A stretch of DNA of 64,000 nucleotides from Branchiostoma floridae (GCF_000003815.2 NC_049986.1:19237006-19301005); one strand, 5' to 3'. Shown: positions 21,216 through 33,539, numbered from the stretch's first letter. Notes: generated by a model from the sequence alone, not told the origin. Made by a program: numbers and translations.

Positions 21216-21479
21216 CGCTTTTCGGCTTCTACTGCTATGTTATTGTTATTGGGTGGGCCGACTTCTGATCCCTCACTTCCCTCTCTTCGCAGCCAGGGGC
21301 TGAATTCTTAGAAGCTTACAGTAGGCGGGGCTAAACAATCGCAAGGGTGTGTCATTCGTCACTAACTCTGGCGACCCCAATACACAATCAATTGCCCCAC
21401 GTTTAGTAAATAGTTTAATAGTTAATTTGTAGATGCATGACAACCAGCGGCTGAATTGAGTGTCCATTACAATCATTCT

Positions 21480-21600
21480 TAATAAAAAATTTAAAAAATA
21501 AAAAATGAAAAATAAAAAAATAAAAAAATTAAAAAATTAAAAAAATCTAAAAAATTTAAAAAATTTAAAAAAAATCAAATTTTTTTAATTAGATGAAAAA
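21480..21600. repeat. AT-only low-complexity run
   Basis: Irregular TAAAAAAT repeats with almost no G or C for more than 100 bp. Confidence 0.92.
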
Positions 21601-21746
21601 TGCCAATTTAGCCAACCGAGATACCTTAATACTTCTTGTCGCGGACAAAGGACTGTAGGTTTTAAACCACTCACGCCGGGAAGGACCCGACTCTTTTCCA
21701 TATTGGGTTCTTAAACGTGCTGGAGATTGGGCTCTCCTCTAAGGTT

Positions 21747-21942
21747 TAGGTCACATTTCAAAACCGGAACCCGGCCGGACCACTTTCGGGATCAAAGAAT
21801 AATGATATAAAAGACTTCAAAATACACAAAATGGTCAAAACAAGATTCTCGGGCATAATCTGTGTAATACTAAAGTATATACATTTTAAGTTTTCGTATC
21901 TTAAAACATCCTGACCGGGCTCCGGTTTGGAAATGTGACCTA
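21747..21942. mobile_element. Family B MITE, intact copy
   Basis: TAGGTCACATTTCAAAACCG then GAACCCGG at the left is matched by CCGGGCTCCGGTTTGGAAAT then GTGACCTA at the right, about 28 bp of imperfect terminal inverted repeat. The ends carry TA, compatible with a TA target. Non-coding. Confidence 0.87.
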
Positions 21943-22189
21943 CGTCTAACACGGGACCTCCATTGACCGTCCTACCTGAGAGAAGAACTTAGAATCTCCA
22001 ATTTCCGTCGGGGGACCTTCACCGCCTCAGAGAAAGCCGCGTACCTAATAAGTCATAATGTGTTTCTAAGGACTAAAACACGATGTATATGGTATGAGTG
22101 TGATGAATGGGATTCGCTCCGAGGATCACAGGAAACTTGTAGAGCGTGTACTTAAGACTTCATGATCCCGTCTGTGTTCTCGTCAGTCT

Positions 22190-22270
22190 GGCGCGCGGCG
22201 TCATGACGTCGCGACGTCGCGTCTGCTCACCTGACGTCAGTTCAACACCAGAGCGTCACAGATAACGTCA
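22190..22270. promoter_or_regulatory. CRE-rich CpG cluster
   Basis: A perfect TGACGTCA lies at 22232-22239, next to CATGACGTCGCGACGTCGCG. CpG density is far above the flanks. No first exon was found beside it, so it is a candidate enhancer only. Confidence 0.4.
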
Positions 22271-22274
22271 GGTA

Positions 22275-22840
22275 ATCCATTCTTTACCGCTCAAGTATGA
22301 ACACGAGAGGTCCTTGATTTGTCCCTCATCGCACATTGATTGCACATTAGAGATCTGCATTTAGCAGAAGATGCTTTCTCTGGGTCACGTTTTCGACATT
22401 ACGGCTACTAAGGCATCTTAAAATAGATACTCTGCGTCAATACATGTCTATGAGGCATCACTTATCTTCAAAATGTTAGTATGAACCACTTCCACGTCAG
22501 TAGGGTCCAAAAACGCTTCCGATTATAGTCCTTAAGTGTTCGTTAAGGGCACTTTAGGAATTATATAGTTGATGCTTCGCTAATTTTTGGGTCACCCCTT
22601 TTAACCCTAGATCTAGCACTGTATGGACAGACTGTCAAGAAACCATAAATAGCATACCCTACGTCAGTAGGTATACAGGCGACGCCACTTGTCTTTAAAA
22701 GGTAGGTTTTAAGCACATCATATATCTGGGGCAGACAGTTTTTCCAATGATAATAAGTCCCACATCGCTCGGCGATGGCACTTATTGATTCACATTAAGT
22801 AGATGCTGATTTTTGGGGTCACGATTTCGACTCTAGCATC
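22275..22840. other. No gene; weak internal repetition
   Basis: Loose repeats such as GGTCACGTTTTCGACATTAC / GGTCACGATTTCGACTCTAG and TACGTCAGTAGG recur about every 150-200 bp, suggesting a very old tandem array. Confidence 0.4.
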
Positions 22841-22842
22841 GC

Positions 22843-23082
22843 TAAAGGTGGTATCTCACTGCACTTGCGTCACTGCGAGGTTCGAAAGATACTCAACGAA
22901 TTTCAGAGAAAACGAACGAAATTTCTCACGTTTTCTGTTTTGAGGTATTCTGAGTCATACTTTTACCTATTACGCAATACCTAGATTATAAGAAAATCGG
23001 AAAAAATAACAAAACAGTGACGCAACGAACGAACCCCGCAGTGACGCAAGCTTGACGCAAGTGCAGTGAGATACCACCTTTA
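22843..23082. mobile_element. Family G MITE, copy 1
   Basis: TAAAGGTGGTATCTCACTGC then ACTTGCGTCA at the left is exactly reverse-complemented at the right end (about 23055-23082). The interior has AACGAATTTCAGAGAAAACG and a TGAGTCATACTTTTACCTAT core. The right side carries the terminal motif twice (GTGACGCAAG, TTGACGCAAG). Non-coding. Confidence 0.9.
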
Positions 23083-23084
23083 GA

Positions 23085-25550
23085 TAGAGTGCTTAGAATC
23101 TAAAATAGGTCACTCTAGTTTTATATTTACAGGAGATACCACCTCACATCACCTAGTCCCATCCTCATTTAGAGGGTTGGGGACCATGGTTGCCTCTAGC
23201 ACAAGTTATCTAGACACCACTTATTTTCAAATGGCTTGTATAATGGCGTGGCTTATACGTCCCAAGACTGAGTAGGTCGCCACTTTATTTGAACGTCGTT
23301 GATGAATAAGAACGACCTAAACATTAATCGCAGCATTATAATGAATGAATGAATGTGTGAATGAATGAAGATCATTGTTGCACATTATTATCAAACTGGG
23401 TAAAAAACGATATGGTTTGGATAGACAACTTCGTTCACTTCAAACTCGCTAGGTGGCGCAAGTGATTACTGGCTGTACTGCCGACCTCAAGTGCTTACAG
23501 GAGAATGTATGTTACAGATGTGTATCATTCATAGGCGATTGCGCTGATAAGTGCGACACCTAGCATCTTCGACCAGCGTTGCAATAACAGATTTGTTCAC
23601 TTTTGCGACTTTTCACCAACACAATTGACTGAAATTCGTCGAAAGGCAAATTTTCTTACTACATATATTCTTATCAGACTATATTTTGAGGCTTTTCGGC
23701 CTCACCTTAATCTAAGCCGTCATTCACATCCTTTTTGATCTTACTGGTTCCTTTGAAGTTAAGGATAGCCTCTTTGAAGAGCTCTTCTTTAAAGAGTTCG
23801 TTTTGAGAAGGGACTTCCTAAGAAAACGGATCCACACTGCTTGTTAAGGACAAATTATGGTTTGATGTTTGTCTAAAGGGAAATCTTTCATCTTTGTTAG
23901 AACTGCAAAATACATAACGCTCTAAAGCCTTGGTGGAAAGTTTTAACCGAATATGTCGTGACACAAGGTACATTCCGCATCCCAAGGAATCCAAATTTGG
24001 GATTTTTAGGGATCTCACCTAGATTTATCCGCTTTTACCTTACCAATACAGATAGAAATACGGCTATTGTTGGATTCCAGACACTTTCAATTTGTGTTAA
24101 GGCGTTTCTGAGAAGAGAATCGGTCCTTCGAGACTTGTGGAATTATTCTTCATTGGACGGAACTGTGGATAGGGACTTTTCAACGATCATTGTAACGATT
24201 CGGTCTATTGAAAAATCGTCACCTGTCAGAACTGTAGTGCTGCGTTGAAGCCAAGGGTAGTATAACTACAGATTTTATTGAATTACTTGAGAAGGGAATT
24301 GATTTTCTTGGCCAAGAACTGTCTTTTACTCTGTTCTGTCGTTCGTATGTGAGGTGATGAAATTGATTGAAACGTGGCCGCCATGTTGAGTAAGATAACC
24401 GGAAGTATTTATTGAAATATCGCAGTGAGACGCCGAATAGGATTCATTTTACGAACTTTAAGATTAAAATATTATTTAAAGCGACTTACTGACTCGTACT
24501 TTACAAGCTTAGATGTGGTAAAATGGTTGCACAACATGGCAATTTTTAGCTCACTTAGTTTGCTCACCGTGACAATAGAGACAAAAAAAGTTGACAACGT
24601 TGTGGTAGTTTCGGCCTTTGGATACCTCATGGACCGATATGATATGAAAGTAATTATGGTAATTATCGCAATGCCTTCATTTGTCAAGCTTACGCTTCAG
24701 CCAGGATAGTAACAGGGCTTTGGTATACCAAAAGGACCGGGCTTGGATATCCAGCCATCACAGTGTGATAGCGCAGCACATTTCAAGCCTTTTGAATATC
24801 CCTTAATGCTTTATCACCTTTACCCGCGTGGTTACCGTTGAAACATAACATGGTATTTAGGTATATCAAGTCGATGGAAGGTACTTTCAAACTGCAACAG
24901 TTGCTGCAGCTGGAAATTTTGCAGTTTTATATTAAGAATACTGCAGTTTGAAACTACCGTACGTCAACTTCTTTTCCCTGAATACATTGCGTTCAGAAAC
25001 AACGGAAATAGCTTATCCTGTGGAGTTACGTATGGTATGCATGTAATGCCTGACATGTATATTCTGGTTATGGCTATATGGTACGTACTGGGCTATTCTA
25101 CGAAGAGGCATGAAGAAGAAACCCCTATTAGAAAAATCTATGTCTGCAAATGTCTCGCACTAGAGAGCTACAGGAGACACAGCTAGCTGGACATGAAAAA
25201 TGTCGTTGTCATACGCTGTCAAAACTGTGTAACGCTTAGCATTTCATAAAGCCTCTGGCGCTGATAGCATTGTGACCAGGTCACTACTGAGCTTTAAAAT
25301 CGATGTCTACAAACGCCTCAGGCAAAGGATGGTCGTCCAATGTATGTCGTCCAATGCATAGTTAGCCATGATGAATGTTGATGTCACACAGTGTTATTTT
25401 AAGAAGCATCTCTTATTGCCATTACCAACGTCCTTGCCATTACTGACAGTATACGTAGTATTTGGTTTGGTTCGGATCGGATCTCCATTAGTGACGGATA
25501 TACTAGTATCACTACTCTTCCTGAAGTCCGGGTGAATGAAATACATCATC
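23085..25550. other. No gene seen; scattered repeats
   Basis: Holds a short GAAT run (23338-23370), the AATATCAAGTCGATGG-type repeat (24862-24970) and a dispersed block with TCATTTGTCAAGCTTACGCT (24675-24760) that recurs near 26535-26640 and 27640-27750. Frames at 23958-24248 and 24425-24709 are unsupported. Confidence 0.45.
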
Positions 25551-25554
25551 GTAT

Positions 25555-25665
25555 GGCTGATCTCTATCTGTATCTGTATATATCTACGTAACACACCAGC
25601 TTCACAGGCACGCGATGCGATAGCTTCAGAATCCATGCCTATAAACGCCGTAGGCGAATGTCACA
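25555..25665 (-). mobile_element. LINE 3' end fragment
   Basis: (TATCTG)n followed by GTAACACACCAGCTTCACAG then GCACGCG matches the 3' UTR and tail of the LINE at 7993-8449, in the same minus orientation. Confidence 0.75.
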
Positions 25666-25984
25666 CCAAATAATTCACGTTTCCTGTCGGCTCACGAATT
25701 GGACGGGTGTGCCCTAATCCCTAACGGCCTTCCCCATTGGTCCACTGTTCTACCTCCCCCTATATCCCTCATTCGTCGTTGCTCACTCAGGCCTCGTGAG
25801 CGGTATTCGTGACGGTGCGCACGTCTACCCCATTCCCGTGTCTGTCCGGTTTGTGAATAGACAGGAAACTTAGTTCTCTTCGGAGTTTACGAAGAAGAGA
25901 ACATGAATTCCAGGCTATTGCTTTTGTTGTCGGTAGTATTGTTTCAAGGGTAGCACCAAACTTCGTTCGAGTCCATTTACAAAC

Positions 25985-26300
25985 TCAACATGGTAGTTAG
26001 AGACACAGTTACATGTAGTTATAAGTGACAAATGTTGGTACAAGCCTGTGTTACATGAAACTAGTAACACAGCTACATGTAGTTATATGCAACATGTAAT
26101 TTATTTATTTATTTGTTCAGCTGTTTACAAACAGCCAGGGCTGCCCAATTAGCCATAGACTATTGCCAAGGGCTAACCATGGAAGAGAAAATACATGTTA
26201 CATATAATAACATGTAATATATAACCCAGTTACATGAACTCAGTTACATGTAGTCGCATGTTGCATACAGTTACATGTAGTTATAAGTGACAAATAGTAC
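25985..26300. repeat. Direct repeats of GTTACATGTAG around a LINE tail
   Basis: ACAGTTACATGTAGTTATAA then GTGACAAAT occurs at about 26008-26037 and again at 26268-26297, with several shorter GTTACATGTA copies between. The array is interrupted by the element at 26097-26190. Confidence 0.75.
26097..26190 (-). mobile_element. LINE/SINE 3' end with (AAAT)n tail
   Basis: On the minus strand: CCATGGTTAGCCCTTGGCAA, TGGGCAGCCCTGGCTGTTTG, then an (AAAT)n tail. No coding part remains. Confidence 0.6.
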
Positions 26301-26685
26301 AAGAGCGGCGCTACTGTACCTACACAGGCGAGTCATCCCCACTAACCGCGGCGGCCTATCAGTCTGACCACAGGACGCACAAGGCGCCAAGAAGGGCGCG
26401 TCTCCAAGGAGACGAATGTTCTCCAAGGAGATAAATGTTCTCCTTTAACCCGCCAAGCCTCCCCAGTAACGTTCTCATGTCTTCCCCAGGATTACAGTAT
26501 TTTTCACCGCGATTCTTTGGCCCCGACTGGGCCAATGGCCACATTTGTCAAGCTTACGCTCCTGACAAAATTGTAACAGGATTCTCGCTTTTCTAGCATA
26601 GCAGGAGGACCGGGATATGATATCTCTAGCTTCCATAGCTCCTTGAGTTGTTTTTCTTAAGATTTAGAGTCGTTCATGCAACCTG

Positions 26686-26718
<33 letters not shown>

Positions 26719-26950
26719 CGCAGGCATCAGAGTCTGATGCAACCTGTGGTGAAATGTAATTACAACTGAAAGGTGCTAAAAGTGTACATAATCTTATGGT
26801 ATACAAAGGCTGGATTTTATTGGGGGTGGGGTGGCAGCTCTGAACAGCAGCTGGAAATTTCTGTTATTGCTTTTGCCATGCCAAGTATATGCAAGCATAT
26901 CAAGTTTCTGCAAAGAATGTACAAAGGGTCAAATGTAAACTTTAAGGTTA
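26300..26950. other. No gene; (ATCA)n run at about 26690-26718
   Basis: Contains a GC-rich patch at 26300-26540 with AAGGAGA direct repeats and the second copy of the TTTGTCAAGCTTACGCTCC dispersed block. Confidence 0.4.
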
Positions 26951-26954
26951 AGGT

Positions 26955-27430
26955 ACTCCCATGGGCGTTGGTCTCAGGCCCGAGAGGTCCGGGTTCAAAT
27001 CCGCTTGCCGTGTCACCGATCTTGTGCCCTTGGGAAAGGCACTTTACACGACTTTCCCCACTTAAATCAGGTGTGAATGAGTACCTAGCTGCGGCTAGTG
27101 GCAGTGACAGGCCTTTGTGGTGGTGACAGGCCATAGGGGCATGTTCGGGCATGACGCACCCGCCATGACACATGAGTCAGGGGTAGGAGGAACCCCTTGC
27201 ATCCTTGGTCGGAAGTCCTCCTAGGAGACGGAAACTCCAATAAACAAACCTGCATCTGCTGGGGCCGTCTTACACGTTGCATACAGTTGCCCCTGTAGGA
27301 CTAGTGTGCCAGTGGACGAGAGGGTGGAGAAGGACGTGCACATCCCTCCTCCACCTTAAAAACCCAAGCGCAGGCCAGGCAGACTGGTCGCCTTAAAAAC
27401 CCGTCTGCCTACCATTGTCTTCCGAGACAG
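26955..27430 (+). mobile_element. SINE-2 family element, plus strand
   Basis: A tRNA-like B box GGGTTCAAATCC (26993-27004) is followed by TTGTGCCCTTGGGAAAGGCA, TGAGTACCTAGCTGCGGCTA, GGGGCATGTTCGGGCATGAC, ACACATGAGTCAGGGGTAGG, AGTCCTCCTAGGAGACGGAA and CGAGAGGGTGGAGAAGGA. The same block order occurs at 37735-38095 and in part at 46700-46898, both on the minus strand. Overlapping frames on both strands are repeat products. Confidence 0.8.
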
Positions 27431-27620
27431 ACGACAACAACACTCCCATGGCCTTTTTGAGGCCGTAGGGACAGTGGGTTGTCTTACACGTGTCTTGGAT
27501 ACGGTATTGGTAGGCGGAGCCCATCCTTCTACTTTCACTGCCTTTCACCTCCTAACCAGTCAGGTTCCTGTTGGAGTGAGTAAAGTCGTGTAAAGTGCTC
27601 TTGTTATGGGCACAATTTTG
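27430..27620 (-). mobile_element. SINE-1 body, minus strand
   Basis: Minus-strand order: AAAGTCGTG-type head remnant, GGAGGTGAAAGGCAGTGAAA, GATGGGCTCCGCCTACCAAT, ACCCACTGTCCCTACGGCCT, then CAAAAAGGCC. Body matches 32335-32480 and 5095-5235. Confidence 0.7.
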
Positions 27621-28050
27621 GTGGCTGAGGCAATGGACTCATTAGTCAAGCCCACGCTGCTGCCAGGATCGTAACATGATTGTGGCATTTCTGACATAGC
27701 GGTTTTAACGGCTCTAGCCTCCATAACAACAGGACTTTGGTATTGCTAGCTTCCACAGTGACAGGACTTTGGTCGGTATTCCTTGCCTCCAGAGCAACTG
27801 AACTTTGGTATTTCTAACCTCCAACTCATGGGCGTCTGACTTTTACCTTGACCTTCACTGTACACGGCTGATAGTAACTTTGGGTCCATTTTCAAGTTTC
27901 GCTTCTTTTTTATCACTGCGTATCATTCCACAGCACTTACATTGCGACTACCGATAACCATTGCAACATCAGTGCTACGAGCCGGCTATCCAGGGAGGGG
28001 AAATTGGATTCTCCTAAGACCATGTTGATTTTACTATATGGATGACATCT
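27620..28050. other. No gene; dispersed repeat copies
   Basis: Third copy of the GTCAAGCCCACGCTG block followed by three loose internal repeats of ACAGGACTTTGGTATT... (27730-27815). Confidence 0.4.
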
Positions 28051-28054
28051 TCCG

Positions 28055-28405
28055 GGAACCCCAAAACTGATGCGAGCGTGCGGATAAAAAAGTTTGATAA
28101 AAAAGTTACCTTCATTATGAAGTCTAAGTGGTCAGGAAGGTTGAACAGATGACTGAACACACAGAATACAGCATACTGAAAAATAGGTTCTTCATTTTTG
28201 TCCTTCTACACCTTTTCTGACCTTATGACTATTCTATGGCATAAGTATACTTTTTTGATATTTTTTTCGTAAACCACGGCATATATTTGATTTTTGGAAG
28301 CTGCTTTGTACGATTTACCGTACAGTTGAATTTTTTTCGTTCCTTTGGAAACGGACAAAATTTGATGCGCGCGCGAATGTCATCCGTATAATCAAATAAA
28401 CATGG
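28055..28405 (+). repeat. Dispersed repeat, copy 2 (partner at 1725-2060)
   Basis: CAAAACTGATGCGAGCGTGC, ATTATGAAGTCTAAGTGGTC and AAATTTGATGCGCGCGCGAA match the first copy in order. Copies of AAATTGGATTCTCCTAA flank it at about 28000-28018 and 28433-28450, a possible remnant of terminal direct repeats. Confidence 0.6.
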
Positions 28406-28484
28406 CCTTACTATTATTCCCGATAGGGAGGAAAAATTGGATTCTCCTAATGTCTTGAGTCGGCTCACGAAACGGCGGTTCCAA

Positions 28485-29545
28485 CCGGCTGGGAGCGGCG
28501 CAATCTCGTTCGGCCCGAAGTGTTTGAAGTTCTGGTTTAAAGCGTCCGGGGACTCATGCGGAAATACTCGGCTACCTTGAATGGCTGCGGGAGTAGCGAA
28601 GAAAATTTGATATTCTTATCGCCAGACGGGATCCCTGGAAATGAATGGGTACAGTTCATTGAAACGCTGATGGCATATCCATTTCAGCGCTGATGACTTG
28701 GACTTTAATGAGTAAGGCGTAGGACAAATGTGATGTTTTAGGTTTTCTGATGGACCTTAGCGAAAAACCTGCCGACCCTGGCCTTCAGTTTAGTCAGCTG
28801 CTGGCGAGGATTAAAAAAATGTCCGATATGGTATCTAAGTGATGGTATTCAAAACAGACATTCTTTTTAATGCTTTGAATAGTTGATAGTCTATTGAAAA
28901 CATTGTACTTGTGCTTGTCCAATGTATTTCTGTACAGTTACTATATGATGTTGTAGATACCATTGTCTGATGCATTTCAGTTAATAAAGTGTGATTGTAA
29001 GATCGCTTCGGCCGCAATCTCGTCGAGCCTGTAGTGTTTGAAGTTCTGCTTTAAAGCGTCCGGGGACTCTCGAACACTCTCATGGAAATGCCTGGATACC
29101 CTGAATCGCTGCAGGAGTAGCGAAGAAAATTTGATATTCTTATCGCCAGACGGGATCCCTGGGAATTAATGGGTAGAGGTCCCTGAGACGCTGGTGGCCT
29201 GTACTTGAATGAGTAAGTTTTAGGGAAAAAGTTGTGTTTCGGTTTGCCGTCGGATCCTAGCTAAAACCTGCCGACCATAAGTCTTAAGTTTGGTCGGCTG
29301 CTTGCAAAGGACATAAAATTTCCCACCTGATATCTGAGTGATTAATTTCAAAACTGTATTTCACAATTTACTGTTAACAGTTAAATGCCCCGACAAGTTG
29401 ATTTAAGAATGTATAGTAAACATTGTCTTTGTCCAGTATATAGTCTTATGCTTGTCCAATGTATTTTGTATCATTCCTATATGACGTTGTATATACAATT
29501 GACTGATTTCAGCTTTACCTTGATAAAATGTAATTGAATGTAATT
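28485..29545 (+). repeat. Tandem duplication, unit about 513 bp
   Basis: The block CGCAATCTCG...GAAGTTCTG...TTAAAGCGTCCGGGGACTC...GTAGCGAAGAAAATTTGATA occurs at about 28499 and again at 29012; the second half (TGCTTGTCCAATGTATTT and following) is also duplicated. Identity is highest over GAAAATTTGATATTCTTATC then GCCAGACGGGATCCCTGG. Non-coding; no terminal repeats seen. Confidence 0.85.
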
Positions 29546-30085
29546 TGAAAAAAGACCAAAGAAAAAAAGAAGAGAATTCCCGCCTGTCAACCATATTTTT
29601 TCAGAACCGCACTCGTAGACACAATATTTCTTAGGCACCAGTCTTGGACCTGAAAGAGTAAGGCACTTCGTTCACTTTGTTGAGTGAAAGCTCCTCCATG
29701 AAAGGATTTTCGCATCACGCATGACCAATGTCTCATTAGCAGCCAATGATGTGTATAAGAGATAACCGGTGATTTATTTCATCAAGCGTAATATGAGTTG
29801 TTCCTGACTTTTCTACAACTGTGTAACTACCTGATAGCAGCTTTGGCTCGATGTCAAGTTTCGAGTTCGGGTGAAGTCTATTTTTGTCTCACCACGGAAC
29901 GCTCCCTCAGCAACCAACACGGAGCGTGCTTAGCATAAAACTAACATAAACCGCCTATGGGGAAAGAGAGATAGATAGATAGATATTAGATTGATAGAGA
30001 AATAAATAGAAGCATGATTTGATAGATCATCCAGATGTTATTTCTTTTAGGAAGTTGTCACACGCAGCTCTCCTTACATAAGCAG
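29545..30085. other. No gene seen
   Basis: A short (GATA)n run lies at about 29970-29990; nothing else was recognised. Confidence 0.4.
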
Positions 30086-30089
30086 CTGC

Positions 30090-30745
30090 CAGATTGAAAT
30101 TCTATCTATAGCGATCTCTTCCTGTACTTTTATCATGCGACGCGTTGCATAAGATGATAGCAAACCCTGTAAACAAGGTACAGGAGCGTACCTCTGTTGA
30201 GAGGTACCTCTGTTTATGTTCTTGCAAAACCTGACAAAACTTCATTTTAAATTGTACCTGTAGAGGTCTCCTCATCCTGTGCTTTACAAAAGATGTTGGC
30301 AAGTCCTATAAGCTAAACCAGTCTTGCAAAATCTGGCAGAGAATTAAATTTCCAGTTGAAGTGTTCTCTTAAGGTACGTTTTTCATAATATAACGAAGCC
30401 GTGCTTGTATAAAGTAATTAGGTGATGCCAAGGTCCATGTATTTGAGTGTCTCTCTGTTGACTTGGTTGCTACATGTAAAGATTCTTACAAACGTCCCAC
30501 TAGATTGAAATTTTAGCTGTAGCGTTCTCTTCCAGGGTTTTTATCATGCATGCGCTGCGCCGCATCAAATGATGCAAGCAACCCCCCAGATATGGATCGT
30601 TCCTCTCTTGGTACGCTCTTTTAAAACCTTGTACAATTGTCGTAAAATAAAGACCTTCCGTAAAACCTGGCATAACATTAAAAAAGTACCCTTATTTACT
30701 TTTTGGTACCTTTTCTCATCCGGTGCGACACTTAAGATAATCGGG
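30090..30745 (+). repeat. Diverged tandem repeat
   Basis: TTGAAATTCTATCTATAGCG with TATCATGCGACGCGTTGC (30095-30150) recurs as TTGAAATTTTAGCTGTAGCG with TATCATGCATGCGCTGC (30504-30560), with weaker copies at about 30245 and 30335. The frames at 30102-30302 and 30569-30751 arise from it. Confidence 0.6.
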
Positions 30746-30749
30746 CTAT

Positions 30750-32330
30750 GAACTTAACAAGGAGTGTTTTTTCTTTGAGAGTGTTTTGCGTGCGAGTCCA
30801 GATACCAGAAAATCACTTGATATGCGGTTCTATCACGTGATAGATTGCATCATTAGGAATCTTACATGTACCTGGAGGTTTGGCCTCAAGTGCACTTAGA
30901 TGCTTCAAGGTTGGCAATCCTATTACAGGTTGGAGCTGAGTTATCAGGGAAAGACGCGGAACACGCCTTGCCTGAGGTCCAATTACAGATGAAGGGAAGC
31001 CCGAGCATTTGATGTCGATTTGGCCGGTAGTTCAGCTATGATTTTCAAGGCTACTATCAATGGAATATAAGTTTGAAGGACAGCGGAATGATTTAAAGTC
31101 AGGGTTGGGGCAAAGATTCATTCTAACTCAAGGTAACGCGCAGGAAATTGGAAGTGAAATTCTCTGTTCCGCTTACCAGATAATTATAATGCACATTTAA
31201 ATTGCCTAGACCTGACCTGCAAGTAGCGGTTTTACTGTTACATGAAAACTAAAGATGAAATACTATCACTTGTAGTTTTGGTTGTAAACAACGGGAGAAA
31301 CAAAGCAACTGAAGCTTTGCGAGTTCACACAGTTTGTCTTAGATATAAAGATATACATATAGAGATAGATTTAGTTATGACCAGTTACTCGTATGTATGT
31401 AAAAATAATCCGTCTTTTTTATTGCATAATAGCTCGAAGGGAATTTCTGTTTGCTGTTTGACTTTCTATCGTAGTAGATTCTTATGATTAAAACTAAGGA
31501 AGTTTTAATCTCTTCGCCGCTGAATTATCCAAGCTGCCTTTTGTTTGGTCAAGCGAGTGTTCGTCATATTACACTGACCGCGATACTGAAAGGGTAATCA
31601 GGCAAAATCATATAACCTTTGACCTTTCCAAGAGCCCGCCAAATTTCGAGGTGAGTGACGGTATCGTCAAAACTGTTCAAACAATGAAGTACAGTCAATA
31701 CTCTGGTAAACACGGGCATAGAGAGTTTGGAGGAAGCATCTTGCATTATCAGGAGATGTTTATGTCATCAAATCTTTACGTTTGTGCATAATAGTGTGTC
31801 CCTAAAACTAGGCGGTGGGGAGGGGGGTCCGGGCGGTGTCGGATGGTTTCTCGGATGGTTGAAGAAAACAACATTCTTCTGCAACATCTGTGCGAGTCAA
31901 GAATCGGAGCTTCTTGCACATGTTCTTGCCTGGTCACCGTCAACATCTCTGACAAAGTGGAACACTGTCTGCTACTGATAACACAAATTTATCACTTCAA
32001 GAGAAGCAAGTCGCACATTCAGTTACAATGATGTGATCTAATGGCTGTAATATCAAGGAGCTTTTGTCAGATAAGTACACACAACAACTGACATGCATGA
32101 TATCATGAAAATAGACATGGGATGAAAATATGGGTGTCTTGTTGACAGCAGAAATGAATATATATATATATTTGTGACGTTACATGTTGGTGTAATAGTT
32201 CTAAAGGCTTTTTCGCCAAAACCCTGCCGAGGTGCTCATGGTAAGAGACCGCTTACACACCACCGATACCGAGCCCATGGTAAATGCACTAGTCTTTACA
32301 CGATACTCCACACGTCCACCCAGTTATCAA
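30750..32330. other. No gene seen
   Basis: Short frames (31242-31487, 31727-31978) lack splice context or family match. A brief (TA)n lies at about 32158-32170. Confidence 0.4.
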
Positions 32331-32334
32331 AATG

Positions 32335-32480
32335 GGTACCTGACTTCGGTTGGAGATGTAAATGGTGATAAAAGGAGAAGGATGGGCTCCGCCTTCCAAT
32401 ACTGCATCATAGACACAATGGATAAATAAGTAAATGGACACCGTGGATAACAACCCATTACCTCTAATGCCTTAAAGTAC
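32335..32480 (+). mobile_element. SINE-1 body, plus strand
   Basis: GTAAATGGTGATAAAAGGAG, GATGGGCTCCGCCTTCCAAT, GATAACAACCCATTACCTCT: the SINE-1 body without its tRNA head. Confidence 0.65.
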
Positions 32481-32947
32481 CATGGGACAAACTTGAACTC
32501 TACCTTGAATACTTTTCTCACGCTTTACATAAACTTGATAGGCATTCAGTCTTCGTGAAAACTTTTAAATGCGAGCTTAGTATTTCCGGTGTTTACCTCA
32601 GCCCAGAATTAATGTCCCTCCTTGTAGTTATATACGGCCTTGGAATGAGATTTTGTACACTTGTTATCACATTTCACATACATTTCATCACATGTTTCAG
32701 GAATATCTCTAAATCCCAAGAAAAGGACAACTCAAAGAGCAAATAATTATCTATCCACTAACCACGACCAAGTATTGGTTTAAAAACTACAATCACGATG
32801 AGAAACTGACTTAATAAGGATGTATCACCCTTTTCAGGTAATCCGCGTTAAGAGCCGTTTGTGGGGTAATACATCTTACTTACCGCCCCTTACTAAGTTA
32901 ATGTGGTCATTACCTGCCGCGGCACTGATCAAACCCGCACCGAGTAG

Positions 32948-33532
32948 CCACTAAGAATAGGTTTACTTCGCATCTCGTCTCTTTTTCCCTCTGAGATACA
33001 CAAAAGCCTCCCCGAAGGCTCTACTTCAGCCTTAAGTCTTTTCAGAACGTCTTTAAGAGAAGCGTGCGAAGCGGAGATAAGACCAATTCAGGAAGCGGCA
33101 AGCCGAGTACGTGAGGAGGACCGCGGTGGTAGACAATCCCCGCGTTGTCGGTGGCCAGTCCGTCAGAGGGATCTTCTAAGGAGTTCTTTGTTGTTGAAGG
33201 AAGCCGCCTATGTGTCTTGTCTTTTTTTAAGGAGTTTGTTCAGACAGGGCAAGGCTATTGACCACTTCTATGCACTGCACTACACTCAATGTAGCAGCAT
33301 CTCTTCTCCCTATTTAAAGTCAGAAACATCTTTTTCAACGAACTTAAATGGTCCAACATCATTTTCCGTTCGTCTCAGTTTGAATGATACTATTACTGAC
33401 TTGAACTGTATTGCTTTTTCCAAGAAAAGCTTCTGGCAAGCCGTCAACCTACATGTAAAACCATTTTCTAGACTCCTTAGAGGCTCAGATGGCTATATAC
33501 TTTTGCACACATTTACTTGCTGGTTGTTTTAA
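32948..33532 (+). other. Long open frame of unknown meaning
   Basis: One plus frame is open for 194 codons, from just after a stop at 32945-32947 to a stop at 33530-33532. A possible splice acceptor (CTTTTCAG|AACG at 33045/33046) would give a terminal exon starting REACEAEIRPIQEAASRVRE-like. The first half is Arg/Glu-rich and GC-rich; the second half shares strings with the repeat array that follows (AAGAAAAGCTTCTGG recurs near 34060 and 35165), which argues against a gene. No family is recognised. Confidence 0.2.
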
Positions 33533-33539
33533 ATTAGAT

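Noticed and set aside
23958-24709. Two frames of 94-96 codons
   Set aside because: No recognisable family; the second runs into a dispersed repeat found at two other places.
26773-27173. 117-118 codon frames on both strands
   Set aside because: Both lie across the start of a SINE-2 copy and are frame shadows of it.
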